This document shows, in pieces, positions 24,488-33,626 of a stretch of DNA of 58,005 bases. The position numbers and the translations under genes are program-made. Each line of letters opens with the position of its first letter. The stretch's first letter is position 1. The notes under the pieces are model-generated. The model was not told where the DNA came from and made no database searches. It worked only from the letters and a program-made list of their open reading frames with translations. The stretch spans positions 1 through 58,005 of the forward strand of contig CALMUT010000035.1 of the NCBI GenBank assembly GCA_937872925.1, written 5' to 3'. This stretch comes from an uncultured Myxococcales bacterium (GTDB taxonomy: Bacteria > Myxococcota_A > Polyangia > Polyangiales > Polyangiaceae).

Positions 24488-25462
24488 GTGGCGCGCTTTG
24501 CGCTCGGTCCCGAGCATGCCGGGCTGCGCCTCGACAAAGTCCTCACGCAACTGATCCCGGGCACGTCTCGCGGCGCGGCGCAGCGCTGGATCCGGGAGGG
24601 GCGCGTGCGGCTCAATGCGCAGGCTTGCCGCCCGAAACACGAAGTGTCCGCTGGAGACGTGGTCGAAGCGGAGCCGGGGCCAGCGTTGCCAAGCACGGCG
24701 CTACCAGACGCCAGCGTGCAGCTATCCGTTTTGTTCGAGGATGAGCACCTGATCGTGGTCGACAAGCCGCCCGGGCTCGTCGTGCATCCGGCGCGTGGCC
24801 ATTGGCAAGGGACTCTGGTCAACGGCCTTCTGGCTCGTCCCGGAATGTCGCCGAACCTCGCGGATCCAGAGGACCCTACCGGGGCGCTTCGGCCGGGCAT
24901 TGTCCAGCGTCTGGACAAAGATACGAGCGGGGTGCTGGTCGTGGCAAAAGACCCCGTCACCCGTGAAGGGCTCAAAGCACAGCTGTCAGCCCGAGAAATG
25001 GAACGTCAATACTGGGCGATCGTGATCGGGGACTGTGCGGCTGGGCGCATCGACACGATGCATGCCCGGCACCCGCGCTCACGAATCAAGTTCACTTCAC
25101 GCACTTCGGAAGGCAAAGTGGCGATCACCGAGATCACTCGTGTGGAGTCGCTATTCGATGGCCTCGCGACGCTGGTGACGTGCCGCTTGGAAACGGGACG
25201 CACGCATCAGATCCGCGTGCACTTGGCGGAGCAACGCAACACCCCGCTGCTCGCGGATACCGTCTATGGGCGCAAGTTAAGCGATCCGAAGCTCTTGGCT
25301 GCCGAAGCAGCGATTGGGCGTCAAGCGCTGCATGCTCGCGTTCTTGGCTTCGTGCATCCCGTCACGGGCAAAGCGCTGCGATTCGCAGCAGATTTCCCCG
25401 CTGACTTCGTCAGCGCATTGGGTGCCCTTGGCAGCCAAACGGCACTTCCAACGGATCCGTAG
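24488..25462 (+). CDS. RluD-type pseudouridine synthase
   Basis: A 324-residue RluA/RluD-family enzyme, which converts uridines in 23S rRNA to pseudouridine. Residues 1-75 are an S4 RNA-binding domain (LRLDKVLTQLIPGTSRGAAQ). The catalytic motif is RLDKDTSGVLVVAKD, with the aspartate of RLD as nucleophile. Also present are VVDKPPGLVVHPARGHWQGT and the family's GRTHQIRVHL. The S4 domain and length point to RluD rather than RluA, but the target site cannot be read from sequence. Starts at GTG 24488. Confidence 0.9.
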   Translation: MARFALGPEHAGLRLDKVLTQLIPGTSRGAAQRWIREGRVRLNAQACRPKHEVSAGDVVEAEPGPALPSTALPDASVQLSVLFEDEHLIVVDKPPGLVVHPARGHWQGTLVNGLLARPGMSPNLADPEDPTGALRPGIVQRLDKDTSGVLVVAKDPVTREGLKAQLSAREMERQYWAIVIGDCAAGRIDTMHARHPRSRIKFTSRTSEGKVAITEITRVESLFDGLATLVTCRLETGRTHQIRVHLAEQRNTPLLADTVYGRKLSDPKLLAAEAAIGRQALHARVLGFVHPVTGKALRFAADFPADFVSALGALGSQTALPTDP

Positions 25463-25472
25463 CCTCCTCCGA

Positions 25473-26447
25473 CTAGTCGATCTCTTCGTCGGCGCCTTCG
25501 CGGAGCAGCTTCGGGAACCTCCTCCGTAGCAGCGCGAGCGCGATGAATCCGACAATGACCGCCCACCACAAGGTTGCGAATCGAATCAAGATCATCGCGC
25601 TCGTGGCCGGCGCTTGGGGAACGCGACCGAGTCGAATCAGTTGCTCCTGAATCATGGCCTCCGCGACGCCCAACCCCCCCGGCACGGGCACGATGGCCCC
25701 CGCGAGGGTGGCCGTCGCGTAGAAAAACACAGCCAGCGCGGGGTCTACGTTCACCTCGAATCCCCGCAAGATCAGCAACAAGGCCATGCCCTCGGCTCCC
25801 CATCCGAGCACGCTCAGAAAGCTGGGCCATAGCAGAGCGCCCGGGCTGGCCACGATCCGCAAGCTGTCGAAGGCCTCACGGCCGCGCTCGGCCAGATTGC
25901 TCCAGCGGCCACCCCGGCGAGCCAGGGCGCCCAACACCCACTCTCCGGGACGGCGCCACAAGATCAGGGTCAGGCCGACGACGACGCAGCAGGTCCCCGC
26001 GATCGCCCAGGACAGCCCCCCGGAGAATCCCGCGCTGCCGATCACAATGAGCGCGATGACCCCGATCACGTCCGTCAGGCGTTCTGCTACGACGATAGGC
26101 GCGGCGCGAGCCGTTGGAACGCCGTGGGTTTCGCTCAGCACGGCGCTCTTGAACACCTCCCCGACCTTTCCCGGCGTGATCGTGAGCACGAACCCGGATA
26201 AAAAAACCAGGAGGCTGTCCCCCTTGGGAATGCCGCGGATGTTCAGCCGAGCCAAGTAGTATTCCCACTTGAGAAACCTGAGTCCGTAGTTTCCACTGGC
26301 GAGCAGAAGCGCGAACCCGAAAGCGCTCCACTGAAAGCCGGAAAGGCTCGAGCGGATCTCGCTGTAGCCGCTGTAGATGACGAAGGCGCCGTATAGCAGC
26401 ACGCCAAGCAACATGGCGATGACGATGCGGCGAAGGAACTTCTTCAT
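25473..26447 (-). CDS. Flippase-like (LPG synthase membrane domain/UPF0104) protein
   Basis: A 324-residue protein with about eight membrane helices in the pattern of the lysylphosphatidylglycerol-synthase membrane domain family. Recognisable parts: FVLTITPGKVGEVFKSAVL, SETHGVPTARAAPIVVAERL and the PGGLGVAEAMIQEQLIRLGR segment near the C-terminus. Family members lacking a soluble domain are implicated in lipid or polyprenol-linked transport, but this is not proven. The ATG at 26447 overlaps the stop of the upstream small gene (ATGA), which fixes the start. Confidence 0.8.
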   Translation of the reverse strand: MKKFLRRIVIAMLLGVLLYGAFVIYSGYSEIRSSLSGFQWSAFGFALLLASGNYGLRFLKWEYYLARLNIRGIPKGDSLLVFLSGFVLTITPGKVGEVFKSAVLSETHGVPTARAAPIVVAERLTDVIGVIALIVIGSAGFSGGLSWAIAGTCCVVVGLTLILWRRPGEWVLGALARRGGRWSNLAERGREAFDSLRIVASPGALLWPSFLSVLGWGAEGMALLLILRGFEVNVDPALAVFFYATATLAGAIVPVPGGLGVAEAMIQEQLIRLGRVPQAPATSAMILIRFATLWWAVIVGFIALALLRRRFPKLLREGADEEID

Positions 26448-26647
26448 CGACGTCGCCAGCGGACCACGAAGTAGACGAGGGCCACCAGGAGCACCACTGC
26501 GCCCAGGGTCGCGATCCCCCACGCAGGAAACGCGTACTTGCCCCGGGCAAGGCCCGGCGCTGGGCGCTCGATGGCCACGCCAGGAGCACTCCCGGCCTCG
26601 CGAATACCGGAACTCGCCGCAGCCTGCATCGGCCGAACCGCTAGCAT
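26444..26647 (-). CDS. Tiny membrane-anchored protein coupled to the flippase-like gene
   Basis: Up to 67 residues: an Ala/Pro/Gly-rich start, then a membrane helix (PAWGIATLGAVVLLVALVYF) ending in VVRWRRR, a positive stop as in single-pass anchors. ATG at 26647 or 26629. The ATGA overlap with the flippase-like gene supports that it is real and co-translated. No known motif. It could be a small regulatory subunit. Confidence 0.5.
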   Translation of the reverse strand: MLAVRPMQAAASSGIREAGSAPGVAIERPAPGLARGKYAFPAWGIATLGAVVLLVALVYFVVRWRRR

Positions 26648-26766
26648 GCGGCGAGGTCCCAGAGCAACCCAGCTGGCCGCCGCGATAGCCGCAGTCCTGC
26701 TGGAGGCGGAGCTTGGTGTGATCGGAGCTTCCGCTTCCGGTCGATGGGACCTAAGCTGCGAGGGCT

Positions 26767-27786
26767 TTGGCTACTGCACAACAGAGTCCTGCCGCGCCAC
26801 CGCGGGGGGATGCGGAGTTGCTCGACGCTTGTGCGTCGGCTTGCGGCAAACTGAAGGCCCAGGTCGCCAAAGTCGTGGTTGGACAGGACGATGTCGTAGA
26901 CGCACTGCTGATCACGCTGATGGCTCGCGGTCACGGTCTGCTTGTCGGCGTACCAGGGCTAGCCAAGACTCTGCTGGTCGCTTCCGTCGCGCGGGCATTG
27001 AGCCTGAGCTTTGGTCGCGTCCAATTCACTCCGGACCTGCTGCCGGCGGACATCACCGGAACGGATGTGCTCAACGAAGTGGACGTCGGCGGAAGCGTCC
27101 GGCGGGAAGTGCGCTTCATGCCCGGTCCAATCTTCAAGAATCTCGTGCTTGCGGACGAGATCAACCGGACCCCGCCTAAGACCCAGGCCGCTCTGCTTCA
27201 GGCGATGCAGGAGCGCCACGTCACGGTGGGGGGAGATACCCATGCGCTGCCGGATCCGTTCCAGGTGTTTGCGACGCGCAATCCCATCGAACAGGAGGGC
27301 ACCTACCCATTGCCGGAAGCGCAACTGGACAGGTTTCTGCTCGAAATCCACGTCGGCTATCCCAGCGAGACGGAAGAACGCGAAATCGCTCGGCGCACAA
27401 CCTCTGGTGTCGTGCCGGAGATCGAAGCCGTGTTGGGCGTCGAGGAGCTGCGAAGCCTTGGCGCACTGGTTCCGCGCATACCCGTGACCGACGAAGCCGT
27501 TGACCTAGCCGTGCGTGCCTCCAGGTGTACGCGCCCGGACGCGGCGGACGCGCCACAGGAAGTGAAGAACTACGTCCGCTTCGGTGCCGGTCCTCGCGGT
27601 AGCCAGGCTCTGGTGCTGGCCGCGAAAGCGCGCGCGGCTGTCTGCGGTCAGGCCGCAGCTGATTTGGATGACGTGCGCGCACTGCTACTGCCTGCGCTTC
27701 GCCATCGCTTGGTGCTGAGCTATCGCGCAGAAGCGGATGGCGTGCGGGACGCCGACGTGGTGGCCGCGGTCAGCCGTGTGCTCTGA
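26767..27786 (+). CDS. MoxR-type AAA+ ATPase
   Basis: A 339-residue MoxR ATPase. Visible: Walker A GVPGLAKTLL, Walker B NLVLADEINRTPPKTQAALL, the MoxR stretch ATRNPIEQEGTYPLPEAQLD with the arginine finger just after it (DRF), and a C-terminal lid helical domain. MoxR proteins usually act as chaperones for von Willebrand factor A partners (DUF58 proteins), helping metal insertion or complex activation. No DUF58 or VWA gene is next to it here. The start appears to be TTG 26767; TAAGCT (26752-26757) lies nine bases upstream. Confidence 0.9.
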   Translation: MATAQQSPAAPPRGDAELLDACASACGKLKAQVAKVVVGQDDVVDALLITLMARGHGLLVGVPGLAKTLLVASVARALSLSFGRVQFTPDLLPADITGTDVLNEVDVGGSVRREVRFMPGPIFKNLVLADEINRTPPKTQAALLQAMQERHVTVGGDTHALPDPFQVFATRNPIEQEGTYPLPEAQLDRFLLEIHVGYPSETEEREIARRTTSGVVPEIEAVLGVEELRSLGALVPRIPVTDEAVDLAVRASRCTRPDAADAPQEVKNYVRFGAGPRGSQALVLAAKARAAVCGQAAADLDDVRALLLPALRHRLVLSYRAEADGVRDADVVAAVSRVL

Positions 27787-27788
27787 GG

Positions 27789-28583
27789 CTAGCGCGCGCG
27801 GAAACCCGGCGCCCGCTTGTCCGAAAACGCCTGCAGCCCCTCGTGGCAATCCTCGCTCGCGAATAGTTCCGCTTGGAGCTCCCGCTCTAGCGCCAAGCCT
27901 TGATCGAGCGGCAGGTCCAACGCTGCCTGCACGGCGCGTTTGATGCGCCCGACGGCCAGCGGTGCCTTGCCCGGTGGGGTGAACTTGTGGGCGTAGTCAC
28001 TGACTTTTTCCTGAAAAGTGGCGAGGCTGCCCGTATCCCATAGGTAGTGCAGGAGGCCCCATTCCAGCCCTTGCTCTTGGCTGAAGTTCTCTCCCTCGAT
28101 CATGATCTGCATGGCCCGGGCTTTTCCCACCAGGTGCGTGAGCCTTTGGGTGCCACCGGTACCGGGCAAGACCCCGAGCTTCACTTCTGGCAGCCCCAGC
28201 TTGAATGCCCCCACTCGCGCGATGCGAATGTCACACGCCAGCGCCACTTCGAAGCCGCCCCCCACGCAGTGACCATTGATCGCGGCGATGCAGAGCTTCG
28301 GAGTTTCTTCGAGCCTGCGCAAGGTCTCGTTGGCGTGCAGGCAGAAGTAGTACTTGAAGGTCGGGTCTGCTTCCCGGAGCATGTCGATGTTGGCACCGCA
28401 GCAGAAATAGCGATCACCGGAGCCCGTCAGGACAATCACGTGGATGTCGGAGTCGAAGCGCGCTTCAAGAATCGCGTCGTCGAGTTCCTTCATCATCTCG
28501 TGGGTGTAAGCGTTGACGGGCGGATCGTTCAGGGTGACGATCGCCACGCCGTGGTCGGTCTCGTAGTTGACGAGATTGCCCAT
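27789..28583 (-). CDS. Enoyl-CoA hydratase/isomerase family protein
   Basis: A 264-residue crotonase-fold protein. Both catalytic glutamates of enoyl-CoA hydratases are present: E112 in NGHCVGGGFEVALACD and E133 in LGLPEVKLGVLPGTGGTQRL. The CoA-binding/oxyanion segment CCGANIDML is also typical. It should hydrate trans-2-enoyl-CoA in beta-oxidation; the exact chain length is unknown. GAAAGGAC before the ATG serves as ribosome site. It converges with the moxR gene, only two bases apart. Confidence 0.85.
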   Translation of the reverse strand: MGNLVNYETDHGVAIVTLNDPPVNAYTHEMMKELDDAILEARFDSDIHVIVLTGSGDRYFCCGANIDMLREADPTFKYYFCLHANETLRRLEETPKLCIAAINGHCVGGGFEVALACDIRIARVGAFKLGLPEVKLGVLPGTGGTQRLTHLVGKARAMQIMIEGENFSQEQGLEWGLLHYLWDTGSLATFQEKVSDYAHKFTPPGKAPLAVGRIKRAVQAALDLPLDQGLALERELQAELFASEDCHEGLQAFSDKRAPGFRAR

Positions 28584-28757
28584 ATGTCGTCGCGTCCTTT
28601 CTCGCGCAATTAAAGCGCCAGGGCCAGCGCATGGCCCCGACCGGAAGATCTGGAGCGCAGCCTAGCAGCTTGGCGCTAGAAATCCGCACTTTGCCCTGGG
28701 AACACCGCGCAATCGAGCCCTTCCGGAGTCGGGCTTTTGGGCTAAGCTGCTCTGGAA

Positions 28758-29045
28758 GTGCCCACTGGTTCGGACGACGCCCTAGCGGAACTGAAGCGCG
28801 CGCTCAAAGCATTGGTCGTGGAAGAACTCGATCTGCGCGACCGCGCAGCCGAGGACATCGACGACGATGCTCCGCTCTTCGGCGAGGGACTCGGTCTCGA
28901 TTCGTTAGACGCGCTGCAACTGGTCATGGCGATTGAAGAACGATTTGGCGTCCGGATCCCGGAGGGGGACGGCGCCCGGGTCGCCTTCGCCTCGATCTCG
29001 GCGCTTGCCAGTTTTGTGCACACGCACAGTGAAACGGAAGCGTGA
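28758..29045 (+). CDS. Acyl carrier protein-like, first gene of the ketosynthase operon
   Basis: A 95-residue acidic four-helix carrier protein. The motif GEGLGLDSLDALQLVMAIEE includes Ser49, the phosphopantetheine site. It carries acyl intermediates for the two ketosynthase genes that follow directly. Start: GTG 28758; TAAGCT (28743-28748) lies nine bases before it and there is no strong ribosome site. It is too divergent at the N-terminus to be the housekeeping AcpP, and no fabD/fabG genes are adjacent. Confidence 0.85.
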   Translation: MPTGSDDALAELKRALKALVVEELDLRDRAAEDIDDDAPLFGEGLGLDSLDALQLVMAIEERFGVRIPEGDGARVAFASISALASFVHTHSETEA

Positions 29046-29108
29046 GCTTGTGTTCGGCGTCGGCGAGGTCTTGTCCTGAACACCCATGCGCGGTCTGCGC
29101 GCGTTGCT

Positions 29109-31196
29109 GTGACGGGCGTGGGGATCGTGAGTGCCCTCGGTAGTAATGCGACGACCAGTTTTGCGAATTTGCTCTCGGGCGTGCGTGGTGTGTCGTCGGT
29201 CGAGTTGTTTGCGGTGGAGGGACATCGCTGCCGCATCGCGGCCCAGGTCGACGGTTTGGACCTGAGCGGATATGCGTCACGCTGCGAAGCAATGGCCATG
29301 CAAGCGGCCCGCGAGGCCTTGGCACATGCCGGACTCGAGCGCCCGGAGGCTGCGGCCGTGGTGCTCGGAACCACCACCGGCGGCATGCCGGAGGCTGAGA
29401 CCTTGCTGGGGGATCCCGCATGGCTGGCGCAGGGCTCGGCCGACGTGCGCGGGCGCCTGGCGTCGTATCCACTGTCGCGGGTGACGGCGCGTCTCGTCGA
29501 GCTCGTTGCGTCCAGCCCGGCCCGCGCCACCCTCTCCAGCGCGTGTTCCAGCGGAGCCGCCGCCCTCGCGTTGGGGGCGTCGTGGGTGGCGCGACGCAAA
29601 GTGCCACTGTCGCTTGTGGGGGGCGCGGATGCCCTGTGCCGGCTGACCTTTGCCGGTTTCGACGCCCTGGGTGCCCTGGATCCGGAACCGAGCCGGCCCT
29701 TTGATGCGGCGCGCGCCGGGTTGAACCTGGGCGAGGGGGCAGCGTTTCTCGTGCTCGAAGACGCGGAGCACGCCGCCCGGCGGTCGGCGCGGATACTGGC
29801 CTACCTTGACGGCTGGGCGCTCGGCGCGGAAGCATTTCACATCACGCAGCCCGAGCCGAGCGGGGAGACCGCTGCGTCGCTCATCTCGCAGGCTCTCGCA
29901 TATGCGGCGCTCCTTCCCGACGACGTAGATTTCGTCAACGCCCATGGCACCGGCACGCGTCACAACGATCTCGCCGAGGGCCTCGCGTTGCGGCAGGCCC
30001 TGGGTGTGGGATGTGGCCGCATCCATGTCCCGTCTTCGAAGCCGCAGGTCGGTCATACCCTAGGTGCATCGGGTGCCCTCGAGGCAGCGTTCACGGTCAT
30101 GTGCATCGCGGCCGAGACGCTGCCGCCGCTCGTCGGACTGCAGCACCCCGACCCGGAGATCCCGTTGCGATTCTGCCCGGCCAAGTCCGCGAGCATGCCT
30201 ATCCGTTCGGCGATTTCCACTTCGTTCGGGTTCGGCGGCGCCGGGGCGGTGCTCGCGTTCAGAGAGCCCGCCGCGCCCGCACCGCGCCTTCGGTCAGCGC
30301 AGCGTCGCGTGTATGTGCAGGGCTTCGTTGGCGTCGCGGGCACCACCGCCGCGGAGGCGGAACTCAGCGCGGGTAGGTCGGGGGCACAGGTCGACCCAGC
30401 GCGCAGTCGCCGCTTCGACGAGGCGAGCGCGCAGGTCGCGCTGGCCGCAGCCGAGTTGCTGGACTCCGCTGGGGCCGTCCCGGGCCAAACGGGGCTCGTT
30501 TGTGCAAACGCTTACGGAAACGTTCAGCGAAGTGTGGCGTTCCTGGGTCGCTTGTTCGAGCGCGGACGCAAAGGGGTTCCGCCCGCGGAGTTTCCCCACC
30601 TGGTGCCAGGGGCGCTTGCCGGGAATGCCAGTATTTACAACGGTTTGCGTGGACCGGTGCTTGGCTGCTGCGATCTTTCGGCTGGGGGAGACCTGGCACT
30701 CGACGTCGCCGCGGTGTGCGTCGCCGCTGGCACCGCTACGCGGATGATTGCTGGGGCCGTGGAAGTGCACGACCCCATTGTGCTCGGCACGCTAGCTCCC
30801 GTCGTGGGTTCGGTGTCGCCACCGACAGGCAGTCAAGTCGGCGGTTTCGTGCTCTTGGGCTCAGATGAGACCGACGCTTGGGCGGAAATCGGACGCACTT
30901 TGTGTGCGGCTCCAGGCCACGCACTTTCACTGCCGACTTGCGCCGATCCGCGCCGGGCTGCCGTCTTCTCAACGGCGGAACCCGGCACATTGTCCGCTGC
31001 GCTGGCGGGAACGTCCTGGCAGTCCGTCGCGCAGCGTAGCGCGCCGCCAGAGCTCATCGGTGAAGCGGGCTCGGCCCATTGGATCGGCGTGGCTGCGACG
31101 GCACTCCGCGCGGGAGATTTGGACGAGGCCTTGGTCGTCAGTGGGGGGGACGCGGCCGTTCGCGCGACGCACTTGCTGCGCGTGAGCGTGGCATGA
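29109..31196 (+). CDS. Ketosynthase fused to a Cys-less ketosynthase-like half (1)
   Basis: A 695-residue protein. Residues 1-395 are a complete FabF-type ketosynthase: TLSSACSSGA with C146, NAHGTGTRHND with H279, and SSKPQVGHTLGASG with K311 and H316. Residues about 405-690 form a second thiolase-like half. It is recognisable by FPHLVPGALAGNASIYNGLR followed by VLGCCDLSAGGD where the active-site turn would be, without a Cys-x-Ser nucleophile pattern and without the C-terminal histidines. This resembles a chain-length-factor half. The annotated GTG (29109) cuts the first strand by a few residues; the frame is open to 29046 but offers only a CTG (29076). It ends ATGA-overlapped with the next gene. 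Confidence 0.85.
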   Translation: MTGVGIVSALGSNATTSFANLLSGVRGVSSVELFAVEGHRCRIAAQVDGLDLSGYASRCEAMAMQAAREALAHAGLERPEAAAVVLGTTTGGMPEAETLLGDPAWLAQGSADVRGRLASYPLSRVTARLVELVASSPARATLSSACSSGAAALALGASWVARRKVPLSLVGGADALCRLTFAGFDALGALDPEPSRPFDAARAGLNLGEGAAFLVLEDAEHAARRSARILAYLDGWALGAEAFHITQPEPSGETAASLISQALAYAALLPDDVDFVNAHGTGTRHNDLAEGLALRQALGVGCGRIHVPSSKPQVGHTLGASGALEAAFTVMCIAAETLPPLVGLQHPDPEIPLRFCPAKSASMPIRSAISTSFGFGGAGAVLAFREPAAPAPRLRSAQRRVYVQGFVGVAGTTAAEAELSAGRSGAQVDPARSRRFDEASAQVALAAAELLDSAGAVPGQTGLVCANAYGNVQRSVAFLGRLFERGRKGVPPAEFPHLVPGALAGNASIYNGLRGPVLGCCDLSAGGDLALDVAAVCVAAGTATRMIAGAVEVHDPIVLGTLAPVVGSVSPPTGSQVGGFVLLGSDETDAWAEIGRTLCAAPGHALSLPTCADPRRAAVFSTAEPGTLSAALAGTSWQSVAQRSAPPELIGEAGSAHWIGVAATALRAGDLDEALVVSGGDAAVRATHLLRVSVA

Positions 31197-33022
31197 CCGT
31201 TTCCGTCCTTGCCTTTGCCGCGGCTTCAGCCCAAGGGGCCGGCACGGCGGCCATCGACGTGAGCGCTGCGGTTGCGCGCGCACCGTGCCACGTGCGCTTG
31301 GATGTGCCCTTGCGAGGCGCGGGCGTGCGCCAGCCCTTCGTGGCCCGCGCCCAGCTGGAAGGTGAAGGAGACCGAGCGCGACTGCTGGTGAACCGCGTGG
31401 CCCGTGAGCTGAGCCGGCAAATGCATCAGCTCGGGATCCGGCCGGTCGCCGAACGCACCCGCGTGTACATCGGCACGAGTTCCGGCGGGATGCAGATGTC
31501 TGCCCTGTGCGCGCACGCGTGGAGCCGAGGCGAAGGCGTCACGACCGAGCAGGCTGCTGGTGCCACTTATTTTGGACCGCTGCTCGACCTGACGCAGGAG
31601 GCGTCCTGGGCCGGCATGCCGATCGTGCAGGTGCTCTCGGCTTGTGCCTCGTCCACGATCGCCCTTGGCCTGGGTCTTCGCGCCGTACAGCTGGGGGAAG
31701 CGGATCTAGTGATCGCCGGTGGTTATGACGCCGTCACGCCCTTCGTTGCCGCCGGCTTCGAGTCGCTCGGGGCCACCAGTCAAAGGCCGCTGCCCTACCG
31801 CAACCGCCGGGATGGCCTCGCGCTTGGGGAGGGGGCCGCGTTGCTCCTGCTCGGTCGCGCTGCTCCCGGGGCTTCCCTGGGGAGTCTGACAGGTTTTGCC
31901 GCGACGTCGGACGCGTTCCATGTCACCCAGCCGCACCCGGAAGGGCGTGGGCTGATTGCGGCTGCCCGTCGTGCGCTTGCGGACGCGGGTCTGAGCGACG
32001 TGGAACTGGTCAGTGGCCACGGCACCGCGACGCCGCTCAACGACGCCCGGGAAGCGCTCGCCATTCGGGCGGCGTTTAAGAGTCGTCCGATCGTCTACAG
32101 CTTCAAGGGCAGCGTCGGGCATACCCTCGGCGCTGCTGGGGCTCTTGAGTCGCTGAGCGCGCTTCAGGCGATGCAGAACGAGGTGTATCCCGCGACGACG
32201 GGGCCCGGGGAAGTCATTGCAGATCTGGCAGGGCAGGTTCTCGACACGGGCCGTTCGGGAGTGCCTAGGTCCTGCTTGAAACTCAGCGCCGCATTCGGTG
32301 GTGCCAACGCAGCTTTGGTGTGGACGCACAGCGGCGCAGCTGCCAGAGCAGCCCGTACCGCGCAGTCCGTAGCACTTCTCGCGGAACCCGTGTTGGTGAC
32401 CGATGCCGAGCTGTCCGCACACCCGCTGCTTTCCGCGGAGCTGTCTGCCCTGCAGCGATTCGATCCCATTTCCCGCCTCGCCATCGCGGCGGCGCTGTCC
32501 GCGTGCACGCGTAGTGGGCAACCGCTCCCGCGGGACGCGGCGGTCGTTCTCGGGACGGCTGGCGCCACCCTGGAGCTGAACGCTGCGTTCGAACTGGAGC
32601 GCTGTCAGCGTGGTGCCCAGCCGCGCCGCTTCCCGCCCACGTCCCCGAACTTGGCGCCCTGCGCGGTGAGCATCGCGCTGGGCCTCGAGGGACCGGCGTT
32701 TGCCGTGGGCGCGAGCGACGCCGCTGGCGTTGAGGCCGCGGTGGTGGCGGCGGATCTGATCGCCGCCGGGGACGCGCCGGCGGCCCTAGTGATCGCCCTC
32801 GAATGGCCTGGGGCATTTCTGGCGGCGCTTTGGGGGCGCCGGGGCTGTGCCCCGCTGGTTTTGGGCGCCACAGCGTGCATCCTGGCCGCCCAGGCGCCTC
32901 CGGGAAGCGCTGGGCAGCTGAACCGGGAGGCGCTCCATTCGGCTTGGACCCAAGACCGCCTACAGGCCCCAGGTGCCACTTTGCGCGGGCTTTGCGAGGC
33001 CGTTCGGGCCGCGTGTGGCTGA
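31193..33022 (+). CDS. Ketosynthase fused to a Cys-less ketosynthase-like half (2)
   Basis: A 609-residue protein with the same plan as its upstream neighbour. The first part (1-385) has C151 (VLSACASSTI), H276 (SGHGTATPLND), K305 and H310 (SFKGSVGHTLGAAG), so it should be catalytic. The second part (about 395-600) has FPPTSPNLAPCAVSIALGLE followed by VGASDAAGVEAAVVAADLI, again a KS-like N-terminal half with no nucleophilic Cys. The N-terminus lacks the usual VVVTGxG strand. The ATG at 31193 overlaps the upstream stop (ATGA); a longer frame from 31079 lies inside the neighbour and is not used. Likely works with the ACP at 28758. Confidence 0.85.
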   Translation: MTVSVLAFAAASAQGAGTAAIDVSAAVARAPCHVRLDVPLRGAGVRQPFVARAQLEGEGDRARLLVNRVARELSRQMHQLGIRPVAERTRVYIGTSSGGMQMSALCAHAWSRGEGVTTEQAAGATYFGPLLDLTQEASWAGMPIVQVLSACASSTIALGLGLRAVQLGEADLVIAGGYDAVTPFVAAGFESLGATSQRPLPYRNRRDGLALGEGAALLLLGRAAPGASLGSLTGFAATSDAFHVTQPHPEGRGLIAAARRALADAGLSDVELVSGHGTATPLNDAREALAIRAAFKSRPIVYSFKGSVGHTLGAAGALESLSALQAMQNEVYPATTGPGEVIADLAGQVLDTGRSGVPRSCLKLSAAFGGANAALVWTHSGAAARAARTAQSVALLAEPVLVTDAELSAHPLLSAELSALQRFDPISRLAIAAALSACTRSGQPLPRDAAVVLGTAGATLELNAAFELERCQRGAQPRRFPPTSPNLAPCAVSIALGLEGPAFAVGASDAAGVEAAVVAADLIAAGDAPAALVIALEWPGAFLAALWGRRGCAPLVLGATACILAAQAPPGSAGQLNREALHSAWTQDRLQAPGATLRGLCEAVRAACG

Positions 33023-33110
33023 AAAATGCAAGCGCTTGCCCGGGAGCGCGACGTTTGGCAGTGTCGCGCCTGGAATGCCAACCCCTTCCGCCGCGTTTGA
33101 TGCCGGAGAC

Positions 33111-33626
33111 ATGCCACGTCCCCAGCCCGCACGACCGCTGCAAATGCTGCGGCGCATCATCCTGCCTCTGATGCTTCCTCTGGTGCTGTTCGCCTTGCTC
33201 GGATGTAACGCGCACACCATCCCGAATACCGACGTGGAGGACACGGACGACAACCGTCGCGTCATCAGCTTCTGCGAGGAATACCGACACGCCGTGGAGC
33301 AACGCAAGGTGGGTCTCCTGCTGCAGCTGGCACACCCGTCGTATTACGAAGACGGCGGCAACGTCGATGCGACGGACGACATCGACTACGCGGGGCTGAA
33401 GGACTACCTAGAGGAACGCTTCCGGGAGACGAAAGCGATCCGTTATGAAATCCGATACCGCCGAGTCGGGCTCGGCCGCAAGGACGTCGTGTTCGTCGAT
33501 TTCACGTATTCCGCCAGCTACAAGATCCCGACGCCGACCGGCGACATCTGGCGGCGCACGGTGGCGGACAATCGTCTAGAGCTGGTCCCCCACGGCGACG
33601 CGTTCAAGATCGTCTCCGGCATGTGA
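33111..33626 (+). CDS. Lipoprotein with NTF2-like mature part
   Basis: A 171-residue lipoprotein: the hydrophobic stretch LRRIILPLMLPLVLFALLGC ends in a lipobox. The mature part has helices (FCEEYRHAVEQRKVGLLLQL), then alternating strands (IRYEIRYRRVGLGRKDVVFV) and looks like an NTF2/SnoaL-type fold. The start is ATG 33111 or 33144. No catalytic residues can be assigned. It lies 88 bases after the KS operon; whether it is co-transcribed is unclear. Confidence 0.7.
   Translation: MPRPQPARPLQMLRRIILPLMLPLVLFALLGCNAHTIPNTDVEDTDDNRRVISFCEEYRHAVEQRKVGLLLQLAHPSYYEDGGNVDATDDIDYAGLKDYLEERFRETKAIRYEIRYRRVGLGRKDVVFVDFTYSASYKIPTPTGDIWRRTVADNRLELVPHGDAFKIVSGM

Noticed and set aside
28758..33022. A complete polyketide or fatty-acid biosynthetic cluster.
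   Set aside because: Only ACP and KS genes are present; no acyltransferase, ketoreductase, dehydratase or thioesterase in the window, so no product can be assigned.
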